DNA from: Pseudomonas borbori | Lineage (GTDB): Bacteria > Pseudomonadota > Gammaproteobacteria > Pseudomonadales > Pseudomonadaceae | NCBI RefSeq assembly: GCF_900115555.1 | Contig: NZ_FOWX01000027.1 | Location: 19,975-83,974, forward strand | Direction of reading: 5' to 3' | Length of the DNA stretch: 64,000 bases | In this document: one piece after another, positions 19,401 through 26,246 of the stretch | How the letters are laid out: every line of letters begins with the position of its first letter | Position numbering within the stretch: the first letter of the stretch is position 1 | Made by a program: the position numbers and the translations under genes | Notes under the pieces: generated by a model | The model's database searches: none | What the model saw: only the letters and a program-made list of their open reading frames with translations | Told to the model about the DNA's origin: nothing

Positions 19401-19717
19401 AACGCCTGGGCTGCACCTTCGCCATCGACGATTTTGGTACCGGTTTTTCCTCCTACGAGTATCTCAAGCGACTGCCCGTGGATTTCGTCAAGATCGATGG
19501 CGGCTTCGTCAAGGAGATCGAACGCTCGCCAAGCGATCTGGCGATGGTCAAGTCGATCAATGAGATCGCGCATTTGCTCGGCCGCAAGACGATTGCCGAG
19601 TACGTCGAAACCGTCAGTATTCGCGAGTGTTTGGCCGAGTTGGGCGTTGACTATGTGCAAGGCTATGGTGTCGAGCACCCGCGGCCCTTGAACGAGTGCC
19701 TTGCCGGGGTGAAGTGA
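16469..19717 (+). CDS. DUF1631-GGDEF-EAL protein, probable c-di-GMP phosphodiesterase with degenerate cyclase domain
   Basis: About 1082 residues. The first 600 or so are DUF1631-like, helical, with 'LVDDDEVEEMLEARRLVRQL' and conserved Trp residues in 'LLDWLDIGWRELLVHELI'. A GGDEF domain follows (about 660-810), whose signature reads GGADF at residues 741-745, so cyclase activity is doubtful. The C-terminal EAL domain (about 850-1080) keeps 'YEVLL' in place of EALL, 'FEITET', 'DDFGTG' at 987-992, 'VKIDGGFV' and 'AEYVE', so phosphodiesterase activity is plausible. An alternative GTG start at 16415, preceded by TGAGG, would add 18 residues. The gene is monocistronic. Confidence 0.88.
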   Translation: MQTQQLPVIEALGQSLNSYLPHCLEGVFDATIRLLNEQRLSARSNKEALGCEEFLRLCISLREQVIGATVKTIRGVLPVGIIAQAQAQTDATQWQLVDDDEVEEMLEARRLVRQLREPLGSLEWRSCAKLNAVTGVHAKDRESPLSLEFMVRTLQGQLQLREQLPLVRELFYAAAAPVLASDLKVYFEQLDQVFERFKIEPLIDPLVLPAQERRRAPPSAAPDAPYRAIEHLREAGADAAAGARTAGDACTVVEAADASRLQAALGKLQRLTPPEQGWSPDTFLQELSAAGAVLSPRQSADAGVVAELFQHIELETTIARNVKPALRRLMVPVVQASMLDPAAFADSTHPVRATLDKLMRLSDFSESPNHALEERVQQLIDGIVADYSGDSSVFIRCDQELEQLLAVQQRAYSNNADRVRQYIRGRDVLEQARQHVARELYELLGRRAPQVLLDWLDIGWRELLVHELIRQGEESFEWLDDLAVLRQLNGWLQADTDAWGYSASRVERAFETEPVLELLRKRMESFLPGQFRHTPVLKQLQAQLVGDQPVELVNLPAPIATPPMLRHSPAQQRWRERVQQLTAGDWLVTRDGQYLQLVWANSVTDHYILVDRQGREADSLTSDELIDKFASGRLGVATPEMHDGGVIQKHLEDIVGNLYRDIAHARSHDELTGLLNRRSFETAIAQALASREKNAFIYGHIDQFGLLNARLGHVAGDAYLKQIAELLAAQLPATATLARIGGADFAVALSESDEPRAGQLAERLRAVTEAKVFEWEGHSHAATMSIGIVLMSERHDVINLFRDLQSACATAKDSGRNCVHTYNDEIDGVHTGLMAIAGRVDDIIERGELSLRAQQIAPAGGLHDQLPHYEVLLVMENEVTLLDFITAAERYNRMTKVDRWVLKRVFSKLAQHPEFWTYASGVSINLSGSSLNDDKLLHFIETLFEDYPVPPQRIRFEITETAAVANLTKTADLVRYLQRLGCTFAIDDFGTGFSSYEYLKRLPVDFVKIDGGFVKEIERSPSDLAMVKSINEIAHLLGRKTIAEYVETVSIRECLAELGVDYVQGYGVEHPRPLNECLAGVK

Positions 19718-19776
19718 GCAGGCGCGAAAGGATGATGCCTGCGCTGGCTCGTGCACTTGAGTGCCACGCGCCTGCT

Positions 19777-19962
19777 TCAGCGCGGCGGATAGGCGCCGTG
19801 GTCGTATTCGGCCTGCTCGCGCAGCCAGAGCAGACGTTGATGCAACTGGGCGGCGAAGGTGCGGGCCGCCAGTTCTTCATGAAAGGTTACGCCGCGCGGG
19901 CCCATGCGCACTTGCCAGAGCGTGCGGCCCTGGCGTTGCAGGTTTTCGATCCGTACATCCAT
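19777..19962 (-). CDS. Small hypothetical protein downstream of terC
   Basis: A 61-residue frame that starts 14 bases after the terC stop on the same strand. The composition looks like a real soluble protein (alternating hydrophobic strands in 'MDVRIENLQRQGRTLWQVRM', then a helical Ala/Leu/Gln segment). It has no recognisable domain and its function is unknown. Co-transcription with terC is likely from the spacing. Confidence 0.6.
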   Translation of the reverse strand: MDVRIENLQRQGRTLWQVRMGPRGVTFHEELAARTFAAQLHQRLLWLREQAEYDHGAYPPR

Positions 19963-19976
19963 CCTGCTTCCCCCTC

Positions 19977-20957
19977 TTATGCCGACTCGCTTCGGGTTTT
20001 CAAAAGGGACAACAACACCCCGCCGGCCAGCAGGCAGAAGGTTACGCTAAGTGACACCAATGCTGGAATCTTGCCAATGAAACCGTGCAGGAAAATTTTC
20101 CCGCCGATAAAGATCAGCACCAGGGCCAACGCGTATTTCAGGTAGATGAAGCGGTGCATCAGCGCGGCCAGGGCGAAGTACAGGGCGCGCAACCCGAGGA
20201 TCGCGAAGATATTCGAGGTGTAGACGATAAACGGATCCTGAGTGATGGCGAATACCGCGGGCACGCTGTCCACGGCGAATACCAGATCGGCCAGTTCGAT
20301 CAGCACCAGTGCCAGCAGCAGGGGGGTGGCGTAGCGCACCAGCTTGCCGCTGGCCGGGTCGCGCAGGCGCACGAGGAAGCGTCCCTCATGCACCTCATCG
20401 GTGACGCGGATGTGCCGGCGCAAGAATTTCAGCAGCGGGTTTTGCGCCAGATCCGGATGGTGCAGTTCGCGGCTGAACAGCATTTTCACCCCGGTCAGCA
20501 GCAAAAAGGCGCCGAATACATAGAGAACCCAGTCGAAGCGCTGCACCAGCGCGGTGCCCAGACCGATCATGATCGCGCGCAACACTATGACCCCGAGGAT
20601 GCCCCAGAACAACACCCTGTGCTGGTAGCGCCGGGGAATGCCGAAGAATCCGAGGATCATCGCCATGACGAACACGTTGTCCATCGACAGCGATTGCTCG
20701 ACCAAAAAGCCGGTGTAGAACTCCAGCGCCTTGTTGGCCCCTAGTTGCCACCAGATCCAGCCGCCGAACAGCAAGCCGACACTGAAGTAGCCGCTGTACA
20801 GCAGCAGGCTCTCGCGCATTTCGATTTCGTGTTGGTCGCGATGCAGCACGCCGAGGTCGAACACCAGTAGCGCCAGGACGATGGCGATAAAGGCCAGCCA
20901 GAACCAACCGGGGGTGCCGAGAAAGGAGGCGGTAAAAAAACTCTGCAGAGCGTTCAT
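19977..20957 (-). CDS. TerC/Alx family integral membrane protein
   Basis: A protein of 326 residues with about nine membrane helices. TerC signatures are visible: 'EFYTGFLVEQSLSMDNVFVM' with the conserved Glu and Asp-Asn, 'FWGILGVIVLRAIMIGLG' and 'IELADLVFAVDSVPAVFAIT' with the second acidic pair. Relatives such as Alx export manganese or respond to alkaline pH, and a manganese-related role is inferred. The start at 20957 is preceded by GGGAGGG. The upstream leader can form mutually exclusive helices (see 20976-21062). Confidence 0.9.
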   Translation of the reverse strand: MNALQSFFTASFLGTPGWFWLAFIAIVLALLVFDLGVLHRDQHEIEMRESLLLYSGYFSVGLLFGGWIWWQLGANKALEFYTGFLVEQSLSMDNVFVMAMILGFFGIPRRYQHRVLFWGILGVIVLRAIMIGLGTALVQRFDWVLYVFGAFLLLTGVKMLFSRELHHPDLAQNPLLKFLRRHIRVTDEVHEGRFLVRLRDPASGKLVRYATPLLLALVLIELADLVFAVDSVPAVFAITQDPFIVYTSNIFAILGLRALYFALAALMHRFIYLKYALALVLIFIGGKIFLHGFIGKIPALVSLSVTFCLLAGGVLLSLLKTRSESA

Positions 20958-20975
20958 GAGCCCTCCCTGCTATCA

Positions 20976-21062
20976 GCCTAAGTTGAGTATCAACTTAGTG
21001 ACTCCGACATCACGGTGAGGACATCACCGCCAGAGGGGCCCGGTGTCACATAGGACTTAGGC
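20976..21062 (-). promoter_or_regulatory. Structured 5' leader of terC with competing stems (candidate riboregulator)
   Basis: Read on the minus strand, GCCTAAGT (21062-21055) can pair with ACTTAGGC (20983-20976), closing an 87-base element. The same 3' segment can instead form a perfect local hairpin, CTAAGTTGA-TAC-TCAACTTAG (20998-20978). A further stem CGGTGA/TCACCG lies inside. Two exclusive folds just before a terC/alx gene recall manganese riboswitch leaders, but I do not see the conserved yybP-ykoY core, so the class is open. Confidence 0.4.
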
Positions 21063-21221
21063 TAGAAGCTGCGAGCGCCGCCTGCAAGCGACCGGCAAGC
21101 ACGTCGCCACTCCCGTCGGCGCGGTCGATGCCTGCGAGGGGCGCCGACGCACAAGTTTCGCGAGCATGGCCGCTCTACATTAATAGCGCGAGCCTGAACG
21201 AGCCATTGGCCAGACCCGGCG
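21063..21221. other. Intergenic stretch between the terC leader and the PstS-OmpA gene
   Basis: Together with the leader this makes 264 bases without a gene. It should hold the terC promoter (minus strand) and the end of the PstS-OmpA transcript. I see no clear promoter hexamers or terminator. Confidence 0.3.
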
Positions 21222-22628
21222 CTAGTACACCCAGACCTCGACCCGACGGTTCTTGATTCGCCCTTCGTCGGCGTCGTTGGCGGCGACCGGCAGCTCGTCG
21301 CCGAGCCCGGTGATCTCGCGGAATATCACCCCGTGCCTGGCCAGTTCGCGACGCACGGCCATGGCGCGCAGCTTGGACAGCAGTTCGGCGCGGGCCGGGT
21401 CGGCCTTGGGGTCGCCGAAGCCGACCAGCACGACTTTCTGACGCAGCTTGTCCTGGCTCTGCAGGTAGGCGAGTACCCGTTCGATGTCGCGCTGGGCCTT
21501 GTTGTCCAGGCTGGCGCTGCCTTGCTGAAAGCGGAAGTTCACCGACAGGCGTTGCGCCTCGCGGGCCAGTGTCTGGTAGGACGCCGGCATGGCGCTGTTG
21601 GCGGCGACTTTTACCGCCTGCACGGTCTGCGCGATGAAACCGTTCTGATCGACGATGGCCTGGCCGCGCGGGCTATGGGCGAAGCGTACCAGGGCCTTGA
21701 CCCAGGGGTTGTGCATCTCCGGCTGGTTGTACAGGAACAGCCGCCGCGACAGCGGATAATCCTCGGTGGCGATCAGGGTCACGCTCGGCAGCATCGCCTG
21801 CGAGTCGCCGGCTGCGATGGCCACAGCCTTGGCCTGACGGATATAGGGCAGGCCGATGAAACCGATGCCCTGGGGGTCCTGGCTGACCGCGTCGGAGAGT
21901 TTTTCGCTGGACTCGAAACGCCTGGCGTTGTTCGCCAGGGTCTTGCCGTTGGCGCTCAGCACCAGCTCCTTGAAGGTGTCGTAGGTGCCGGAATTGTCGT
22001 CGCGGGCATACAGGTTGATCGACCCGCGGGAGCCGCCCAGTTGCGCCCAGTCCTGCACCTCACCGGCGAAGATCTGCGCCAACTGGTCGATGCGCAGGGC
22101 AGCCAGGGGATTGCTCGGATGGAGGATGATCGCCAGACCGTCGATGGCAATGATCTGTTCGGCGCCGGGGCTCTTCATATCGCCCAGGCCGACCAGGGCG
22201 CTGGCTTCGCCGTCCTTGATCGGGCGCGACGAGGCGGCCAGGTCGGCGTTGCCGCCTTGCAGCGCGCTGAAGCCGGTGGCGGAACCATGGGCGGCGACTT
22301 CGATGACCAGGCGACGGCCGTCGGCGCTGGTGCCGATGACCTTCTGCTCGTTCTCGGCGTCACCGGCCTGCAGGCGAATCGCCGTGAAGCCCTGTTCCTC
22401 GAGCAGGCCCTTGACCAGGGCGGGACCGAGTTTGGCGCCGATGGTGTTGGAGCCCTGAATGCGCAGGGCGCTGCTGCCGTCCGCGGGGATCGGCAAGGCG
22501 GCGAATACCGACCAGGGCAGGGCGTAACAGATAAAACCGAGCAGCAGGGCGGCGCAGGTACTGCTCCAGGTGGACTGAGTACAAGCAGGCAGGGCGCGCG
22601 GCATGCGGTGGACACCTTGTTGAGGCAA
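21222..22628 (-). CDS. Phosphate-binding-protein-like (PstS) domain fused to OmpA C-terminal domain
   Basis: A protein of 468 residues with an N-terminal signal sequence (about 1-43, 'CAALLLGFICYALPWSVFAA'). A PstS-type binding fold follows: 'LRIQGSNTIGAKLGPALVKG' at the start of the fold, 'ARDDNSGTYDTFKELVL' and 'QDPQGIGFIGLPYI'. The C-terminal 120 residues are an OmpA-like peptidoglycan-binding domain with 'GFGDPKADPARAELLSKLRA' and 'KNRRVEVWVY'. It is probably a periplasmic or cell-wall-tethered ligand-binding protein; whether it binds phosphate is unknown. Internal Met at 22604 is an alternative start. It has no transporter neighbours. Confidence 0.85.
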   Translation of the reverse strand: MPQQGVHRMPRALPACTQSTWSSTCAALLLGFICYALPWSVFAALPIPADGSSALRIQGSNTIGAKLGPALVKGLLEEQGFTAIRLQAGDAENEQKVIGTSADGRRLVIEVAAHGSATGFSALQGGNADLAASSRPIKDGEASALVGLGDMKSPGAEQIIAIDGLAIILHPSNPLAALRIDQLAQIFAGEVQDWAQLGGSRGSINLYARDDNSGTYDTFKELVLSANGKTLANNARRFESSEKLSDAVSQDPQGIGFIGLPYIRQAKAVAIAAGDSQAMLPSVTLIATEDYPLSRRLFLYNQPEMHNPWVKALVRFAHSPRGQAIVDQNGFIAQTVQAVKVAANSAMPASYQTLAREAQRLSVNFRFQQGSASLDNKAQRDIERVLAYLQSQDKLRQKVVLVGFGDPKADPARAELLSKLRAMAVRRELARHGVIFREITGLGDELPVAANDADEGRIKNRRVEVWVY

Positions 22629-22758
22629 TTGAAGGTGCCGCGACGGTAAGACAAAAAGATGAATGCAATATGACAGCGGGGCGTTGGCCGGGGAGGGGGC
22701 TAGGCGCCCCCAGGCTGAGCGCTGCGACGCCCGACCTGGCTCCGGGACTTCGCCCTGC

Positions 22759-23571
22759 TCAGCTCAGCTCCAGCCAGATCGGCGCATGATCCGAGGGTTT
22801 CTCCATGCCGCGCAACTCGTAGTCGATCCCCGCATCCTTGAAGCGCGCTTGCAGCGGCTGCGAGGCCAGGATCACATCGATGCGCAGGCCGCGCTTGGGC
22901 TCGTCTTCGAAACCGCGGCTGCGGTAGTCGAACCAGCTGAAGCGATCGTTCACCGCGGGGTTGAGGTGGCGGAAGCTGTCGACCAGGCCCCAGTTCTTCA
23001 GGCTGGCCAGCCACTCGCGCTCCTCCGGGAGAAAGCTGCATTTGCCGGTTCTGAGCCAGCGTTTGCGGTTCTCTTCGCCAATGCCGATGTCGCAGTCTTC
23101 CGGCGAAATATTGATATCGCCCATCACCAGCAGCGCCTGTTCTGGCTGGAACTGCTTGAGCAACAGTTGCTGCAGGTCGGCGTAGAAGCGTTGCTTGGCG
23201 GGGAACTTGATCGGGTGGTCGCGGCTTTCGCCCTGCGGGAAATAGCCGTTCATCACGGTCACCGGGTTGCCCTGCGCGTCGGCGAAGGTGCCATAGATAA
23301 AGCGCCGTTGGCTGTCCTCGCCATCGTCGGGGAAGCCCTTGTGCAGCGCCAAGGGCTCCTGGCGCGAAAGCAGGGCGACGCCGTAATGGCCTTTCTGGCC
23401 GTGGTAGTGCACGTGGTAGCCGAGGTTGCGGATGTCCGCCTCGGGGAATTGCTCGTCGGCGACTTTGGTTTCCTGCAGGCCGATCACGTCCGGCTGGTGT
23501 TTCTCGATCAAGGCCGCCAGTTGATGTGGGCGCGCACGCAGGCCGTTGATATTGAAGGAGACGATCTTCAT
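22759..23571 (-). CDS. xthA: Exodeoxyribonuclease III (AP endonuclease)
   Basis: A DNA repair nuclease of 270 residues that cuts at abasic sites and degrades 3' ends. Motifs: 'MKIVSFNINGLRAR' at the N-terminus, 'GLQETKV' with the metal-binding Glu (about 35), 'MGDINISPEDCDIG' (about 145-158), and the C-terminal 'SDHAPIWLEL' with the catalytic Asp-His. I use the internal ATG at 23571; an ATG nine bases upstream (23580) would add three residues. It is a single gene, convergent with nothing nearby. Confidence 0.95.
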   Translation of the reverse strand: MKIVSFNINGLRARPHQLAALIEKHQPDVIGLQETKVADEQFPEADIRNLGYHVHYHGQKGHYGVALLSRQEPLALHKGFPDDGEDSQRRFIYGTFADAQGNPVTVMNGYFPQGESRDHPIKFPAKQRFYADLQQLLLKQFQPEQALLVMGDINISPEDCDIGIGEENRKRWLRTGKCSFLPEEREWLASLKNWGLVDSFRHLNPAVNDRFSWFDYRSRGFEDEPKRGLRIDVILASQPLQARFKDAGIDYELRGMEKPSDHAPIWLELS

Positions 23572-23716
23572 GGGCGGCAAGTCCTGGGGTCGTTATAGCA
23601 AAGCTGCGATGCTAGCCGATCCGGCGGCCATACGGCCAGTTCTGGCTGTCGCCAGCTTGCACTGCTAGTGTGGTTACAGGCCACGCAGATCAAGAACAAA
23701 CCAGAGGTCGCACTCT

Positions 23717-24358
23717 ATGCCGAACAGTCCTGCCGAAGTCCGTATGCTCGATGGCGGTTATGCCCGCGAAGCACGCTCGCTGCTGTACCACGCCTATCGC
23801 CATGAGCCGACCTTTTCCTATCTCTTCGAAGCCGAACGCCCGGGTTATGATCAGCGCGTGCGCGCCACCGTACGGGAATTGGTGCAACAACACTTCAACG
23901 AGGAGCTGCCGGCGATTGGCTTGCTGGTCGATGACCGCCTGATCGGCATGGCGCTGATCGCCCCCCCGCAGCGCCGCCTGGATATCACCGAGAGCTGGAG
24001 TTGGCGCATGCGCATGCTGCTGACCACCGGTTTTCGTTGTACCAAACGCTATCTGGCCTACCACGATGCCATTCTCGCCTGCCTGCCGCCCGGGCCTTAC
24101 CATGTGCTGCCCTTGCTTGGCGTTCACCCCGAGTTCCAGGGCCAGCGCCTCGGCGAGCAGTTGCTCGAAGCCCTGCACAACTGGTGCGCCGAGGATGCCG
24201 GTTCGCTCGGCGTGGTGCTGGATACGGGCAATCCGCATTACCTGGACTTCTACAAGCGTCATGGCTACGAAGAAATCGGCGAAGTGGCGGTTGGCCCGAT
24301 CATCGAACACGTGTTCTTCCATCCCAACCCGCAGCAGGCGGTCCAAGCCAGCGCCTGA
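23717..24358 (+). CDS. GNAT family N-acetyltransferase
   Basis: A protein of 213 residues. The acetyl-CoA-binding motif A is clear in 'VLPLLGVHPEFQGQRLGEQL' with the Q-x-x-G-x-G/A-like pattern, followed by 'VVLDTGNPHYLDFYKRHGYEE', typical of the C-terminal GNAT half. The N-terminal half has 'LLYHAYRHEPTFSYLFEAER'. The substrate is unknown. It is on the opposite strand from xthA, 145 bases away. Confidence 0.85.
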   Translation: MPNSPAEVRMLDGGYAREARSLLYHAYRHEPTFSYLFEAERPGYDQRVRATVRELVQQHFNEELPAIGLLVDDRLIGMALIAPPQRRLDITESWSWRMRMLLTTGFRCTKRYLAYHDAILACLPPGPYHVLPLLGVHPEFQGQRLGEQLLEALHNWCAEDAGSLGVVLDTGNPHYLDFYKRHGYEEIGEVAVGPIIEHVFFHPNPQQAVQASA

Positions 24359-24518
24359 CGGCGTGCCGGCCAGCCTGTGCAGGCTGACATTCCCGCGTCG
24401 GTGGGCTGAATCGCCCACCCGTGGGGCTGGGGTGCAGCAATAAAGCGTTACCGCATAGTCGACGAGAACCCAGCCAGACGCTCTAGGCTGCGGTGCGGCA
24501 CATGCTAGCATCCGCTTC

Positions 24519-26246
24519 ATGAGAACCTTTCCCACATTCTGCGCCGGATTGGCGCTGTTCCTGTTGAGCACTTCGCTACTGGCCGAGGCGCGCCTGGTGG
24601 TCAGGGTGCAGCCTGCCAATGCCGCGCTCAAGGAGAATGTGGAAAGCTATATCGGTAGCCTGGGCGAGCGCGATCTCGACGCCTTGCAGCGTTTTCGCCG
24701 GGTGGCCGAGGCGCAGGCAGAGCAAGCCGCGCAGGCCCTGGGTTACTACCAGGCGCAGATCGTCAGCGAGGTGAGCGAGGGCGACCCGTTGCGCCTGACC
24801 ATCCGCATCGTTCCCGGCGAGCCGGTCCGGCTGCGTGAGGTAATCCTGCGCATCGACGGACCGGCCAACCAGATGCGCGCGTTTCGTCTGCCCAGCGACC
24901 CGCCGCTGAAAGTTGGCGAGGTACTCAATCACGGCCGTTACGACGCGGCCAAGCGGCAGATCCAGAACCAGGCCTCGCGCTATGGCTTTTTCGCTGGGCG
25001 TTTCACCCGTCAACGCCTGCGTATCGACCCGCGTGCCGGGGTCGCCGACATCGAACTGATCTACGACAGTGGTCCGCGCTACCTGCTGGGTGCGGTGAGT
25101 TTCGAAGGCGATGCGCCCTTCGAGGCACAACTGCTGCAACGCATGGTGCCCTTTGCCGGCGACACGCCCTATGACTCCGAGCTGATCGCCGAGCTGTACC
25201 AGGCGCTGCGTTCCAGCGGTTATTTCGAGACGGTGAGCGTCGACGCCAACCCGAGTGCCGCCGAGCAGCAGCGGATTCCAGTCAACGTCCGGCTGCAAGC
25301 GCGCAAGCCCCGCAGTATGGGGTTGGGCCTGGGTTATTCCACCGATGTCGGCCCCCGTGGTCGGGCCAACTGGACGCGCCATTGGGCCAACCCGCAAGGC
25401 CACAGTTACGGCGCCGAGATGGAGTTGTCGGCGCCGCGGCAGAACGTCGGCCTGTGGTACGACGTACCCGGCGATCCACCGCTGACCGACAAGCTGCGCT
25501 ATGCCGGCGGTTACCAATATGAAGAGCTGGCCGACACCGACAGCCTCAGCCGCTTGCTGACGGTGGGGCCGGAGTGGCACAGCAAGCTGGACAGCGGCTG
25601 GCAGCGGGTCATCTCGTTGAAGTGGCAGCATGAGCAGTACGAGCTCGGCGACGACTCCGGGTTGAGCACCTTGCTGCTGCCGGGTATCAGCTACGCCTAC
25701 CTGCGCAGCGACAATCAGGTCGATCCGCAGCATGGCTATCGCCTGCAATTCGATCTGTCGGCGGCCAAGAACGGCCTGCTCTCCGACGCCGACGTACTGC
25801 ACGCCAAGGTCCTGCTCAAAGGCTTGACCACCCTGGCGGACAAGCATCGCTTGCTCGGCCGGGTGCAGTTCGGCGGCACCGAGTCCGGTGGTTTTTCCGC
25901 GGTACCGCCGTCGTTGCGCTTCTTCGCCGGCGGCGATCAGAGCGTGCGCGGTTACGACTACCAGAGCCTGTCACCGGAAAATGCCCAGGGCGATAAAATC
26001 GGCGGCCATTATCTGTTCGCCGCCAGCGCCGAGTATCAGTACCTTGTGGCCGAGCGCTGGCGCGTGGCGACCTTTGTCGATCAGGGCAACAGCTTCAACT
26101 CGCTGGACTTTCCCTCCTTGAAAAGCGCCGTCGGCATCGGCCTGCGCTGGGTCTCGCCGGTCGGTCCGCTGCGCCTCGACCTGGCTCATCCGCTGGATGA
26201 CCAGGGCGGGGTGCGGGTGCATTTCTCCATGGGGCCGGAACTGTGA
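24519..26246 (+). CDS. tamA: Translocation and assembly module outer-membrane protein TamA
   Basis: An Omp85-family protein of 575 residues. It has a signal peptide (about 1-22), three POTRA domains (about 25-265) and a C-terminal 16-strand barrel that ends in 'GPLRLDLAHPLDD' and 'VHFSMGPEL'. The conserved lid-loop motif is represented by 'FFAGGDQSVRGYDYQSL' (VRGY). It works with TamB to insert proteins or move lipids between the membranes. Its stop overlaps the tamB start by 4 bases (GTGA), so the two are translationally coupled. Confidence 0.93.
   Translation: MRTFPTFCAGLALFLLSTSLLAEARLVVRVQPANAALKENVESYIGSLGERDLDALQRFRRVAEAQAEQAAQALGYYQAQIVSEVSEGDPLRLTIRIVPGEPVRLREVILRIDGPANQMRAFRLPSDPPLKVGEVLNHGRYDAAKRQIQNQASRYGFFAGRFTRQRLRIDPRAGVADIELIYDSGPRYLLGAVSFEGDAPFEAQLLQRMVPFAGDTPYDSELIAELYQALRSSGYFETVSVDANPSAAEQQRIPVNVRLQARKPRSMGLGLGYSTDVGPRGRANWTRHWANPQGHSYGAEMELSAPRQNVGLWYDVPGDPPLTDKLRYAGGYQYEELADTDSLSRLLTVGPEWHSKLDSGWQRVISLKWQHEQYELGDDSGLSTLLLPGISYAYLRSDNQVDPQHGYRLQFDLSAAKNGLLSDADVLHAKVLLKGLTTLADKHRLLGRVQFGGTESGGFSAVPPSLRFFAGGDQSVRGYDYQSLSPENAQGDKIGGHYLFAASAEYQYLVAERWRVATFVDQGNSFNSLDFPSLKSAVGIGLRWVSPVGPLRLDLAHPLDDQGGVRVHFSMGPEL

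Noticed and set aside
22695..22711. GGGGGC-TAGGC-GCCCCC hairpin downstream of xthA
   Set aside because: A perfect short stem but no T-run on the xthA strand; not strong enough to call a terminator.
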